Source of the DNA: Sipunculus nudus
Taxonomy: Eukaryota; Annelida; Sipuncula; Golfingiida; Sipunculidae
Reading direction: 5' to 3'
DNA: 64,000 nucleotides
Assembly (NCBI GenBank): GCA_026874595.1
Contig: CM049312.1
Location: 64,760,929 to 64,824,928 of the forward strand
In this document: one piece after another, positions 13,041-24,658 of the stretch
Position numbering within the stretch: position 1 is the first letter of the stretch
Layout of the letters: every line of letters starts with the position of its first letter
Notes under the pieces: model-generated
What the model was told of the DNA's origin: nothing
Database searches by the model: none
The model's input: only the letters and a program-made list of their open reading frames with translations
Position numbers and translations under genes: made by a program

Positions 13041-13046
13041 TTGCTG

Positions 13047-13060
13047 TTTTATACTTTCAG
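13047..13060 (+). promoter_or_regulatory. Splice-acceptor-like site before TRIM-A
   Basis: TTTTATACTTTCAG ends six bases before the ATG at 13067. The same arrangement precedes all five TRIM copies, so a non-coding 5' exon is likely in the family. For this copy no upstream donor was identified. Confidence 0.5.
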
Positions 13061-13066
13061 AGTAAA

Positions 13067-14983
13067 ATGGCGATGAGAGGTAACAGACGGAATCTTGATA
13101 ATATCGACCTGATGCTACTCTTTCAGATCTGCCTAAATCCTTTGGTAAGCAGGAAAGCCCGCCAACTGTCATGTCTGCACACCTTTTGCCAAGTATGTCT
13201 GGAAACTATTCTGACAAATGAGCCTGGCTGTGAAATAAGGTGCTCCATCTGCCGGCAGACTACTGAACTACCAACAGGGCAGGTATCCGACCTTCCATTG
13301 AACTTTAACATTGATCAAACCAATCAAATGGTACAAACAGTAGTTCAAACTGCATCATGTTCCAAATGTTATAAAAAGAATGAATATGTACCAGCCACCT
13401 ACAGATGTTCAACATGTAGACGGCAGATGTGTGACAATTGCCGAAGACAACACGACAAATTACCAGGATTTTCGGCTTATCAGGTGGAACAGTTACAACG
13501 GGATGGATCCAGCTACGGGGGAAAGTCGTGTAAACAACACAAATCACCGATCTGTTTGTTTTGTTCAAAATGCCAAATCTTTCTGTGTACACAATGTATG
13601 ACGGAGGACACCCATGACTCGCACACCGACGACATTGAAAGCTTGGATGATGCGTTATCTGAAATTAAATCATTGTTTTTGAACAAGAAAAGCATTGTAG
13701 CCGGGTATTTGGATTATCTAAGAGAGTATACAGAAGTAAACGCAAAACAGTTAAAACATATAGAAAGTGTAGAGAAAGACATTATTGAGGCTGCAGACTG
13801 CTTAAAGTCACGTATAAATAACAGTGTTGACGAGTTAATTAAAGAACTCAAAATAAATTATTAAACAAACATAGAACAGCACAAAATCCGAGTGCCTGAT
13901 TTAATAAGGAGATGCACTTCCTGCTTAAAGGCAATAGAAGAGTTTGAAGTAAACACAACTTCCTATGCATTGGATGGAAGCGAGTCTCGGAAACAGGACA
14001 CTTCTGTAATTGAGCGGCTCATATCAGAGCTGAAGAAGGAAGAAGAAAATCCTATGGCCAGGTTCACAAAACAACTACAGGTCTCAGCCATCGGGATTTT
14101 AGATAAAACAGAACTACGGCTGCCTAAGCGTACTCCTGATGAACTGCGGTATTTATCAAAGAAATTAGGGAAGATAAATCCCAGGAAACTGACACTAATT
14201 TGAAGATTGCAACAGTTCCCTATTCATCTGCATAGTGATATTGCAGCTTTGACAGATGGATCTGCTATATTTGTTGGGAAGTCTAATAAAGGTATACTGA
14301 GAATAAACCGTCAAGGTGACATATTATCAAGATATACACCTGATGGGCGAGATGAAATAATATCATTCTCTGCATATAACAAAGCTATCATATATACAAT
14401 GAAGAGAAAATCAAAATTTCTAGAACTTGCTCTTGATGGTGATACAATAGCGTTTGTTAAATATCGCAGGAAACAAGACATGTCGGCTGATGGTGTATTT
14501 GTAGACTGCAACGGGAACATAATCCTGTATGACAAGGAGAGGGTGACGAAAATCGACAGCCGTGATAACATCATGTGGCAGAAGACTGTCCAAAACAATT
14601 GTTACCGTGTTAAATCTGGTCTTTTAAATAATAAACAGTGTTATCTGGTTAATTATCATACACCAGATAAAACAGAAGTATGGGATGAGGCAGGTGAGGT
14701 GATAGGGACACTGAAGTACCCGCCCCCCCAACACCGTCTGGCTGTATATGACATGACTGTGAGTCACAGAGGTACTTTTATTGTGACACATCGGGGCGAC
14801 ATCTGTAACCCTGGTGACACAGTGACGGAGTACGCCTCAGACGGCTCGTTCATCAGACACCTGCTGACCCCTGTAGACGGTGTACAGGAGCCCTGCAGGA
14901 TCTCATGTGATCAGCAGGGATACACGTGGATCACCGATACTTATTACGATGATCGAACTATACATGTCTACAGATTTTTCTAA
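13067..14983 (+). pseudogene. TRIM-A: RING/B-box/coiled-coil TRIM-like gene with two in-frame stops
   Basis: This is a full-length homologue of the intact TRIM-B and TRIM-D, with 639 codons in one frame and no frameshift. It is interrupted by TAA at 13862 (codon 266) and TGA at 14201. The RING region keeps seven of eight zinc ligands; the first Cys is Phe (LLFQIC where paralogues have LCQIC). B-box 1-like and B-box 2 cysteines and histidines are otherwise present, except that the final B-box 1 His is Tyr (FSAYQVE for FSAHQVE). The C-terminal propeller-like half, from about 14207, is well preserved and ends YDDRTIHVYRFF. The first stop would leave a 265-residue RING/B-box/coiled-coil product. 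It is most likely a young pseudogene; a truncated functional protein is possible. Confidence 0.8.
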
Positions 14984-15058
14984 GATGTTCTGGAAAAGTT
15001 TTTGTTTTTTTTTAATCATTGAAACACAATGCCATACACTCTGACGTCTTTGCGACAG

Positions 15059-15135
15059 CATTCGATGATCAAAGGGGATATTTCTTTGTTTACTCATTAT
15101 TCAGTGTAGACAGCCACTGGCAGGCCATGTAATTG
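15059..15135 (+). other. Conserved 3' block of TRIM copies (TRIM-A)
   Basis: CATTCGATGATC directly after an AG, then TTTCTTTGTTTACTCATTATTCA and a GCCACTGG string. Versions of this block follow all five TRIM copies (also 26663, 34245, 52869, 61378). It is probably 3' UTR or a 3' non-coding exon. Confidence 0.55.
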
Positions 15136-15209
15136 GGTGACGGTAAATAACCTAAACCGGACAAAAGCCAACCACTTACCGATACAGAGGTACAAACAGA
15201 GATTTCTGA

Positions 15210-15212
<3 letters not shown>

Positions 15213-15270
<58 letters not shown>
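15213..15270. repeat. (TA)n microsatellite
   Basis: Pure TA run. A (TA)n tract also precedes the duplicate of the next segment, at 48748-48795. Confidence 0.95.
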
Positions 15271-15273
<3 letters not shown>

Positions 15274-15274
15274 A

Positions 15275-15815
15275 TGTCTACTAGTGGTTTGACATCGGAC
15301 AAATCATGTTTATCGTATGATGTTTTCGTAATTTAAGACTAGCTATACTTTTTCTTCTGGAAAGCATGTGAGACAGCTGGGTTTTCATGTTCTCTATGTT
15401 CAGCTCCTTGTCTCATCATCGCGGCGGTTCCAATAGAAATCACTTCATTCACAAAAGTACACGCAGAACAAATGACATTTCTATACACCTTTCATACAGA
15501 CAAGAAACCTTTCTGTATTTATTCATGTATATTGAAAATTGTCAACATTAATTTTAATACAAGAGACAGACACAAGGTTTATCTTGTTTTATAGGTTTAG
15601 ACTATCATGAATATACAATACATTTCTTGCGTATTGACTGTTGCGAGCAGCCACCATGGCAGAATATATCTACTCATGGAGAGGTGTTTATGCCACATTT
15701 TCCCATTACTTTGAATCTGTGTCCTTATATGCGCAATTTCCATTAACACGCGGTTATAAAAAATGGAAATAAGAAAGGATTATTTGCATATCTTGAACTA
15801 GGAATATAACATTGT
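15275..15815 (+). repeat. Duplicated segment a, copy 1
   Basis: Matches about 48797-49355. Shared strings include CTTCTGGAAAGCATGT, AGACAGCTAG/GCT, CATGTATATTGAAAATTGTC, TGCGCAATTTC, ACACGCGGTTA and GGATTATTTGCATATCTTG. It is non-coding flank of the TRIM array and lies behind TRIM-A here but ahead of TRIM-D in the other copy. Confidence 0.75.
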
Positions 15816-16929
15816 CTCACCAACAACAAGTTAATTCTTGGTTGACTATTTGAATAACATGTAGGTATCTTTTCTGTATCTAAAGAAATGTATCTCTTGG
15901 CAAGATCTGACCAACAGAATAAATTAATTCTTCACAAGTTTATGCAAAATAGTTCCTCACAGTCAATGGAACACATACATTTTGGAGAATCTGCAAGTTT
16001 TAATCGATATAGCCATTTCCTTTATGTTATTATTCTATGTGCGACCTTATATTGAAAGTCTAAGAGGGAAATTTATGTTTGTTAAATGTATATTAGGGTT
16101 GATAAATAATTGGTCTGTGTAAATATTGATCCAACTAATTCTTTTTCCATTTCCGCCGCCATTTTCCAGCCGCCATATTTCATATTTATGCTACTGCCCT
16201 CTGGCGGAGCTTTTGTAAATTACTGTGAATCGTGTTTTGGGTGATTAATGGAACGTTATGGTGCAAGACCTATTCCTTTTTATAGGGGTCGATGATATTA
16301 ATTATAACTTTTATTGAACAGAGTACATCATGCAATCTTGTAATTATACAAGTAACAATTGTATTTACAAAATTATTATAAGGATTGCTTTTCATTTTGT
16401 TTACAATATGAACAGATTACATTTTACAATATTACAAATAACAACTGACTTTACAAAAATATCACAAGGGTTGTTTATCATTTTGTTTAAGAACGTGTAA
16501 AATTAGAAAAAAAAAAGTTTTTATGTTTTAATAGTTAGTTGTTACAGAATTTTAAAAATTTGAATAGCTTTTTATTGTACCCTTTTAAAAATAAAAAAAA
16601 CAAGATCTTTATGCATCGATATATGTTACAGAATACATAAAATGGGAATAGCATCTTAATAGAAGAATTTAGAAATAAAAAAAGGAAGTATTGATTATTT
16701 ATTGTTTTATTATTTACATGATTATTTATATAGCATTTTAATAGAACCATTTTAAAAATAACATTTATGTATTGATAATTTATTGTTTTATACCAGCTAA
16801 TAAAAATATAAAATGCATGGATATTTTTCTGTATACATATAAATACTGATGCTCATTAAAAAAAATAATAAAACGATTTTCTTGCTTGTGAAATTTCTTT
16901 ATTATCATAAAATACATGAAGGCTATTAT
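15816..16929. other. No gene recognised
   Basis: Very AT-rich. Repeated TTGTATTTACAAAATTATTA / ACTTTACAAAAATATCA-like strings near 16350-16480 suggest a short internal duplication. Confidence 0.5.
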
Positions 16930-18906
16930 TTACAATATGAAAACAAACAAGTCATGGGCCTTTTCTTCAAAACTGAACGTATCTTCCGCATTAACGAGCC
17001 CATCAGGGCCGAATATCTTGTTCACAATTTCTTTTCGCTTCTGGGTAACCACTCCAACCTTGTCCTGTAAATATCTCTACACGTTTTCCTTCAGATGTCT
17101 TGTACACAAGTACCGTTTTGCTGTCGGAAAGACGTTATCCAGGGCTTTAACAATTGCTTTCTCTTCACCACTTCCCAGGCGAATCTCTGTACTGGTAATA
17201 GTTCCCTGAAGTTTCCGTTGAATGTGTGAAAAGAACTGGTGGTATGATTCATACGCTCCATCCCAGTGAAGAAACAGAAGGCCTATCATTATCGGGTGTT
17301 CTTTGCTGTCTCTTCTGACTACGCGCAGATTCTTGTACACAATAGAAGTGACGTAGCATGGTCCCAGGTTGAATGTTCTATCAATGCCGATGACTTAATT
17401 GGTCTGTGCCAGCCTCAAAAAAGGCGCTCAAATCATCCATTTGTTCCGATAGGTACAGAATGGCTGCGTGGGGCTTTCCTTTAGTCATCACAAGCTCCTG
17501 AACGTATGGATGTTCGTTGACCATAGATATCACCTGCAACACATCATCAGCTATGTTGCTCCCTGCTGCCGTTCCCGTTCTCTTGCGCTCACGTGATTTG
17601 GCGTCCGTAAATTGTTTCAGGCTTCTAGGTCTGGTGTCATCATCTGCTTCCAACATCCGCTTGTATGCTGCCTTTGGGGGGTCATGCTTCACGGCTTTCT
17701 TTATCTTTTTCATGGTGTCTGGACTTGTCCGTATGTACGGATTTTTCGGGCCTTTAGCGTTTCCATGTGGTAGCTGAGTACTTGCTTGCTTTCCGACGTA
17801 TTCAACTAAAGCAACAGCGGGAACGTCTGCATATGACTGCGGAATTTCTAACCAGGTCACGCGTTTCTTGAAGCTCATGTTGGACGCTAAACTTGAATAA
17901 TATCTGTGCATCTTCAGTAGTCGAGAGGGGTCAGTCTGGGGATCCACAGGCGTCCATGTGATTTTCTTCTTATACTTCTTTGGAATGCAGTACACATCTT
18001 CAAGTGAACAGTTTTCAGAGTGTTGATGTCGGATATCACAAATGTTGTATTTGTCGTTGTGCCTTTTGTACTGGTCCAAGCTCCACAGTCATCAGCAAAC
18101 TGCATTCTCTTGTTTTCGCTGTATCTCTGCAAGTTATCTTCGTTCTTGACTACAAAACGTCTGTTAGACTTGTCTCCGGCCGGGACCTTGTCGAGTACGG
18201 CATCCTGCTATACATCTAAAACTAGTTGGAATATTTCTTCTGCTGTCAGTGGAATAAGATCAGGTGATGATTCCTCCGTTTCTGTGCTATTTCCATTGAC
18301 TGTATCGCTATCATTTGATGTATTTGGTGACGTGCTCACAGACTGTGTCGCCTCAGGTTCTTTCTTAGGGGTCGAATGATCGCACGGCAAATCAAACGGC
18401 GGAAACTCCAAATCATAATCCGCTGGTCTGTTCCCGTCTCCGGACACGGCAATCGGCTCTCCTGGAAGGTCATTCAGGCGGCATTTTTCAACGATGGCCT
18501 TGGCTTCGTAATCAGTCTCGAGAGCTACATCTAGTGGTCTCCTTAGTCCGACGAGAAATTCGTTCCGTATAAGGATTCCTTCCACAATGGCGTGACTAGT
18601 GAGCTGGTACAAGTTCTTCCTGGATGCTCCATGCAGGCGTGAAATGGCACGAGGAAAGTTGAAGCGGCCATCTGCATTGTGCGTACAGTGAGGACAATAA
18701 TACGGTGCCGACTCTCCGGATAAAGTGATGAAGGAAGTCTCTGCTAAGTCTTCACATTCTCTGTGATACCAATAGGAGCACTGCTCACAGGACACGGTCT
18801 CTTCTTGGCATTCACCACCACAAGATCCACTGGGCCACTTGACATGACGAGCGCGTTTTCTTCTGCTGAACTCCATAACTTGCGGGGTGACGACATGCGT
18901 ATTCAC
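16930..18906 (-). pseudogene. Decayed MULE-type transposase with N-terminal PHD finger
   Basis: Reading leftwards from 18906, the first part (to a TAG at 18208) has a complete PHD zinc finger: Cys29, 33, 40, 43, His48, Cys51, 71, 74, with the WYHREC and YYCPHC strings. The next part continues as FVVKNEDNLQRY, then shifts frame near 18060 into a 232-codon stretch. A second frame change near 17390 restores the transposase core: GIDRTFNLGPCYVTS, VYKN, HPIMIGLLFLHWDG, then FPTAKRYLCTRHLKENV, the MULE C-x2-H motif. The TDGE-type second acidic motif reads GSGEEKA. A TAG at 17077 and a stop at 16930 end it. It is a dead autonomous element, perhaps of the Phantom-like MULE group; terminal inverted repeats were not found by eye. 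Confidence 0.75.
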
Positions 18907-20595
18907 ATATGGAATGAACAGTTATGTTAATCCTCACATATTTATAGGGTAGCCATTCGTTTGAAGTTCAGCCACGCATGCATGGCAGACAAACAAACTA
19001 TGATAAAACACAAACTTTCCACCTGAAATTAAAACCGATAATGAATAATTGTGAGTTCAAGTATGATATAATCCATACATCTTCACACCTCCAGTCATGC
19101 GTGATTACTCAACCCCAAACCACTGATGCGATAACTAGTCTTTGATCTAGTAACTCAAAGGGGTAATTAATTAAGAAGTTATCGCTCATCTGCCAAACCA
19201 ACTGAAGCGCTAATTAACTTAGGCCATCAGCATGGTCATCTGTGATCAGTTTAGTCACGTTTGATTGAACGGCTGAATATATCATCTTGAATACTGACAA
19301 ACTGTGAGATTGTTGTGAGTTCACTTGACATCTTGAGTACTGTCAAACTGTAATATCGTTCTGAGTGTACAGCCACAAGAATGAGATTATGAAGTTTGTA
19401 AACCGTGATGCCTAAAGTTTAAGAAGCGCAAAGAGTGTGAGTAAAGTTTGATATTGATATATATTATCTGTAGGTAAAAGGGGAAGCCTATAAATTTCAT
19501 ATTTAATTCAAGTACGTAAATGACAAACCGGGAGATCGCAGAATGTTTCAATTTACTTTGTCATGAACGCCCGCGTGCTGAAAAACAGGAAACGCTCGAT
19601 GCGTTTATAATTCCCAGTGTTTTAAAGGGACTTTGTGTTAAAATGTTCAAGTATGAGGACAGTGTTAGGCCTTCTCTATTGCATTATAGTTTCTCAGTAT
19701 GACCTCACGGGAAATAAGTCGCTGTCATTCAAATTTTGAGAAATGTTCAGATTTATATTATTTGCCTATAGCCTTTTAGTATTTTGTCATTGTGAATCAC
19801 TTAGAACTATGGACCGTTTGTTAAGAAGAATTACTGAAAGTTTAAGTGTAGCCATTGTTGTCAGTCGTTCATTAGCCAAAATTAAACCTGGGATTTGTGT
19901 ATGCCTACTAGGCCTATTTAGATATGCTATTTTATACATCTGTTTACATAAGTAACATACAACAGTACATTATACTACAGTAATATGGTATTGCTTTGAA
20001 AATAATCTTTATATACTTGCCAGATTTAGTCATTTAAATTTGTTTATGGGTTTATTTTGTGGAAGCTGGAAATTAGATACAACATAAACTGTCTGTCAAG
20101 TAAGGGAAATTTGAGATATTTAAAGCCTGATAATACCATTTGGATAACATATACTTGCTGTTTATATGTTTATGAAACTATAGGTATATTCATCAGTTGT
20201 AGGTATTATTTCCAGTACGGTTTATCGATATGATTATTTTAGAACATGGGTATTATAATTGCGTTCTCAGTTAATGCTGTACAAGGAGAAAAGTATTAGG
20301 TGGAACCAGTATTATAGATCATGTTATTTTATGTGACAGGATCATTGATCAGGTAGTTATGATGTTTATTTTTTGTTTTCTTTTAGTTGAAACCGTCGTA
20401 AGGTCGAAACGTCAGAACCAATGAACATATGTACACGACGAGTATAAAATAAAGGTGCAGTCTACACCGCATTGAATCGAGTTGACAATTCCTTTGAACT
20501 TTGGGTGTTACAATATTTATATTAAATGTATACATGTTATTAGTGTTTCACTGTTGTTTCTGGTCCTGGAGTGAAATAGTGTGAGTGAAAAGTAC
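18907..20595. other. No gene recognised
   Basis: It probably includes the 5' flank of the MULE relic. AACTGTGAGATTGTTGTGAGT-like strings repeat imperfectly at 19300-19370. At 20400 GGTCGAAACGTC resembles strings found near ends of some retroelements, but nothing diagnostic follows. Confidence 0.4.
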
Positions 20596-21450
20596 CTAGG
20601 GTAATCTTAAGAGGGAATAGGTCCAAGGGTACGGATAAACTCAAGATTATAGAATTCAGGGCTGTCACCTTCCCGAGGGTGTGACACTGTGACCTATGTT
20701 CTGCAAGATACGTGAAAACAAAATTAATTGAGCACCGTTCATGTCAAATTTTTCACAATTTGTTACAGTTGTATATTGAAATTTTTAATTTGATAGGATC
20801 CAGGACACTCCCTGTAAAACTCATTGGAAACCTGTAATGAGGCTTCTGTGACTATATTTTGTGAGCTATGTGAAAGAGCACGATTTCAGCACCATATTAG
20901 TCAGACGGGCACAAACCCTTTTACTTTAATAGTTCGTATAAGGCATGCCCACAACTTCGTCTTATCCCAGGAAGTGACATGACGTCGGATGGCTTAAATT
21001 TTTATATAGGCAACATATTAATTTTCTGAAAAATGTCAAGTGCAAAACGTGATTCTATCTTAATTTTGGGGCATTTTATTGGTGAGGCACACTTGGTTCA
21101 GGATTCCATTCGATATCACACTCTATATAGCTATATTTCTTACAAACCTTCATGAATAAAGCTTTCCAAATTTGGTCTTATGAATGGAAACTGGCATTCT
21201 GTAACGTATTCATATTTTATTTTACAAAGCATCAATAAGTAGGCCATCATTTGCTGTTAAAAGAGAACAAATTTTTAATTTTCCACATATTTATGAAGGA
21301 TTTTTTTATAAATATGCAAACTGCCAGGAGATATGTGTGTATTTTTTAAGAGGATATAATTCTGAAATGCTAACTATCTACCTGGGAAATATATCGCATT
21401 TTTTGTAAACATTATAATTTTGCTTTTTAGCTTTATAGGCCTCAAATTAT
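20596..21450 (+). repeat. Dispersed repeat r, copy 1
   Basis: Matches about 43960-44830 along its length: GGGCTGTCACC, GGGTGTGACAC, GAGCTATGTGAAAGAGCACG, ACATGACGTCGGATGG, GTGCAAAACGTGATTC, ACAAACCTTCATGAATAAAG, GTAGGCCATCATTTGCTGTT. The frames differ between copies, so it is not a conserved gene. Its position relative to segment a differs in the two copies, which suggests a mobile or independently duplicated unit. Confidence 0.7.
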
Positions 21451-21492
21451 TACAAATACTTTATTTTTGTATCATTTCAACAGTGAATATTA

Positions 21493-21496
<4 letters not shown>

Positions 21497-21541
<45 letters not shown>
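21497..21541. repeat. (TA)n microsatellite
   Basis: Pure TA run. Confidence 0.95.
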
Positions 21542-21544
<3 letters not shown>

Positions 21545-22674
21545 TTTGACCAATTCTGGTTTTACTAAAGATTTATAAGCTATATTGAAAAAAAAAGATT
21601 TTAAGGGCAAAATGATGTGGACTTTTCACAAAAATTTTGAGTTTGTATAAAACTTCAAAATTATTAAACAGTTTAATATAGCACATCTTGTCATTTATAA
21701 AATATTAGTGTGATTGTTCACATGTGATTGAGTTGTAAATAATCAACTTAATCACTCTAATTACAAGTGAATTAAGATAACCAGTGTCATCAATGGTTCA
21801 TGCCAGAGTTCCTTATCAGAATCATATGGTAAAATCCAAGAAAGTGTCTTACTTAGGTTGCAATACCGTTCCATTCAGCACTGGTAAGGTGCATTTACCT
21901 ACTAGTAACATTACATCTAACAATGAGTTTCAAAGACTGGAGATCCAACTCCAGGAATTGGGGTGTCATTACATCCGACACCGCAACTTGCCAAAGGCTG
22001 TGCCCCAGCTCTGCTAAACACAGCGGTACAATAGACGCACAATAGCGTTAATGAGTCTCCGGTAAATCAACCTTCTCAGGGCTAGCCAGTTACGACAACC
22101 CGGCAGGAGACGTTTCAAATGTATTAAGGTTACTCAGGTATCCCATTTCACACCTACCACTTAACTCCCTGGTATCTGCACCTGGACATCTGCTGATACG
22201 AGAACTCCCTTTGGCCCAATCATATATACTTGCAGCAAAACAGGCTTGGTTGTGCACTACACAAACTATGTAGTTGATGGAAACAAGGGTAACATGAATC
22301 AGCAGGTAATTGTTATCTAGATATCAACCGGTTGTGCTTCATCATTATAATTAGGTTGGGATTAAGATACCCATTTGATGCAGATCATCACTGAATTCTG
22401 TATTTAAGAAGTTCCAGATACAGAGGTTTTCAAAGTTTTGTACTTAGGTATAAAAGAAGTTTATAATATGGCATTTTTAGCAATGTAAAGGATGATTGTG
22501 TAATAGATTTGCCAACCCTTCTAAATCATATGGTCACTTTTCCCAAAAAGAGAAGCCCCAGATAGAGATGGTTTTCAACGTTTTGCACTAGGGTATAAAA
22601 GAAACTTTTAATATGGCATTTATTAGCAGTGTAAATGATGTCTGTGTAATATATTTACCAACGCAGCTACATAT
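21542..22674. other. No gene; short internal duplicate
   Basis: 22430-22530 and 22560-22670 are diverged copies of each other (CAGAGGTTTTCAAAGTTTTG versus GAGATGGTTTTCAACG; GTATAAAAGAA; AGCAATGTAAA/AGCAGTGTAAATGATG). Related copies lie at 45040-45200 next to repeat r copy 2, so this belongs to the same repeat complex. Confidence 0.5.
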
Positions 22675-22716
22675 TATGGGTATATATATAATCAATGAGT
22701 AATATGTAATGATGTC

Positions 22717-22774
<58 letters not shown>

Positions 22775-22943
22775 TATTATTTGATGATATTTATATAATC
22801 CGTTATACAAAAGAGTCTCTATCTCTCTCTATACATATATATACACATATTAATAAATTTCTATTATATATAAAGAGGTAGATAAAGTGATCAGGTCTAT
22901 ATGATATTATGTGTATATATATATAATCAATGAGTAATATGTA

Positions 22944-22996
<53 letters not shown>
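22675..22996. repeat. Duplicated (TA)n-flanked unit
   Basis: ATCAATGAGTAATATGTAAT occurs at about 22691 and 22926, each copy preceded and followed by (TA)n (22720-22770 and 22951-22996). A local duplication by slippage or unequal exchange explains it. Confidence 0.8.
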
Positions 22997-23001
<5 letters not shown>

Positions 23002-23364
23002 AAATACAATGATCTTGGTAACAATTCATAAATCCGACTCTGTAAGGAAAATTTCAAAGCAAAGACTACACAGAGACCGGGCTTTGTTGGACAGTATTTA
23101 CACTGGTAGCGCGAAACCTCTCTAATTTTCTTCCTTGCGCATACATGACAGCGTTTCTTTGGACTTTTCTTTGTTGATGTGGGAGGTATCAGTATGCAGT
23201 ATGCTGCATTTCTCCTCCATAGAGAGATTGCATTAGTCCGAGGTCCGTTTAATTGTGTTAGAGTGTTGGATTATTTCCCAGGTGCTCCAGCGTGCTTAAC
23301 GTTTAGTTAATCTGCTCTACCTTAGCTGTATCGAGCACTATACTGCAAGTACAGGAACCAACTT

Positions 23365-23368
<4 letters not shown>

Positions 23369-23424
<56 letters not shown>
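23369..23424. repeat. (TA)n microsatellite
   Basis: Pure TA run. Confidence 0.95.
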
Positions 23425-23427
<3 letters not shown>

Positions 23428-23650
23428 CGTTGGGCTTCTTTTCTGGTGTTCTTTTGTCCTACATCCCATGTTAGTATTCCCTTAAATTGAATTCTTCTGT
23501 TTTGATCAACTCCTACACCTAGATTAATTGAGCGTCTAATTATATTTCTGTATACGGAATTTACGGTTGATATGGCGTATGATGGTGACATCAATGACTC
23601 AAAATTGACGAATCACACGTAAATAAGGCAGTCTTGTAGAACCCATCCAC
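23425..23650 (+). repeat. Duplicated segment b, copy 1
   Basis: Matches 49555-49785: TGGTGTTCTTTTGTCCTACA, GATTAATTGAGCGTCTAATT, TCTGTATACGGAATTTA, CGTATGATGGTGACAT, GTAAATAAGGCAG. It lies about 1 kb upstream of the intact TRIM genes B and D in both places, so it marks the 5' flank of the segmental duplication. Confidence 0.85.
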
Positions 23651-24065
23651 GTCTGCAACCCCGTCAAAATATATATGGTAGAATTTAAGAATACATGTCA
23701 ATGCTCGTTTCCTTTTTACATTTGTCAGGTGAAATATCTATAGGTGAAAATCTATAGGAGGGCCTTAAATTGAAAAAAAAATCTGGTTGTGCCTGAAGCA
23801 TAATTTCTAACTGTACTTCTGTCTTCAAGCAACAAGTCTGCGAGTATTTTTAGCAGCTCCTACCATCCGGTGGCGTAATTTGGCACGAGCAAGAATGATG
23901 GGAATAAAACAGAATTGAGTCGAGATTAATCTTTACGTACACACACGAACCTTTGCAACCAAACTTCAGTTATTATACACGTAAATTTAACCCTTGCCGA
24001 TTATAAATGGACGGATGCACCTTTAACCATTAGTAGGCCGTCGTGTTAGCTTACTCTAGTGGCAT
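23651..24065. other. Upstream region of TRIM-B, no gene
   Basis: Contains the TGGACGGATGCAC string also found at about 9975. No other feature is visible. Confidence 0.4.
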
Positions 24066-24069
24066 GTTA

Positions 24070-24077
24070 TATAAAAA
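24070..24077 (+). promoter_or_regulatory. TATA-box candidate of TRIM-B
   Basis: TATAAAAA lies about 110 bases upstream of the splice donor of the leader shared with TRIM-D and E. A start site near 24100 would fit. It is weak alone because the region is AT-rich. Confidence 0.3.
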
Positions 24078-24099
24078 GATATATCACCTGACAAATGTA

Positions 24100-24189
24100 A
24101 ACAGGTAACGAGCACTGACATATATCTGACAAAAGTAATCACTTGAGAGGGTACAAAGTACGACAGTCAGGAGACACACTCCAATACAG
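24100..24189 (+). other. Putative non-coding exon 1 of TRIM-B
   Basis: Ends CAATACAG before GTAAGT, a consensus donor. The preceding GGGTACAAAGTACGACAG string has counterparts upstream of TRIM-D (49905-49976) and TRIM-E (57700-57789), each also ending at a GT donor. With the acceptor at 24653 this predicts a 464-base 5' UTR intron. The exon start is a guess. Confidence 0.5.
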
Positions 24190-24639
24190 GTAAGTTGTTT
24201 ATGGTAAATATGTTTTCTGACTATTACCTGTTAACGACAATTTCACTATCACAAAATATTAAATAATAAACGTTTTGAGAACGTGGGGGGTATATATATT
24301 CAACATGCACATGCAGCAGTGTGTCACATTAATGGACTAAAGGCCGACCTACTGCCACACCTGTTCATGAGAAGGGCGATAACGTGCCGGTTTAGGAGCA
24401 GAATTCATTGGTCTTTGATAGTTTACACACACAAACACACACACACATATTCACACGTTTATCTGGTCGTGTACAGCTATGTTTTAACAAACATTTATTT
24501 ATCAAACATTTATTGAAAATCTACATTTTCATATATTTTATGTAGAGTCGTCCATATATATTCATGCAATGCCTATATTTCGTGTATTTCGTGGATACAA
24601 AAGTTACATCCCTTCAGACCATAACAATTAAACATAATT

Positions 24640-24653
24640 TTATATGTTTACAG
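24640..24653 (+). promoter_or_regulatory. Splice acceptor before TRIM-B ATG
   Basis: TTTATATGTTTACAG precedes AGAAAATGGCG. It overlaps an upstream in-frame ATG at 24644; if the site is used, that ATG is intronic and translation starts at 24659. Confidence 0.6.
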
Positions 24654-24658
24654 AGAAA

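Noticed and set aside
13123-13695. Minus-strand frames opposite TRIM genes (also 24715-25184, 51060-52197, 59260-59979)
   Set aside because: Antisense shadows of the TRIM coding sequence, repeated in the same place in each paralogue.
13862-14203. Stops in TRIM-A explained by introns or selenocysteine
   Set aside because: Alignment with B and D continues through both stops without any extra sequence, so introns do not fit; one stop is TAA, and TGA lies in a region with no conserved Cys.
24644-24658. Upstream start giving MFTEK/MLTEK in TRIM-B and TRIM-D
   Set aside because: These codons overlap a good splice acceptor, are not present in A, C or E, and the conserved protein begins at MATGG.
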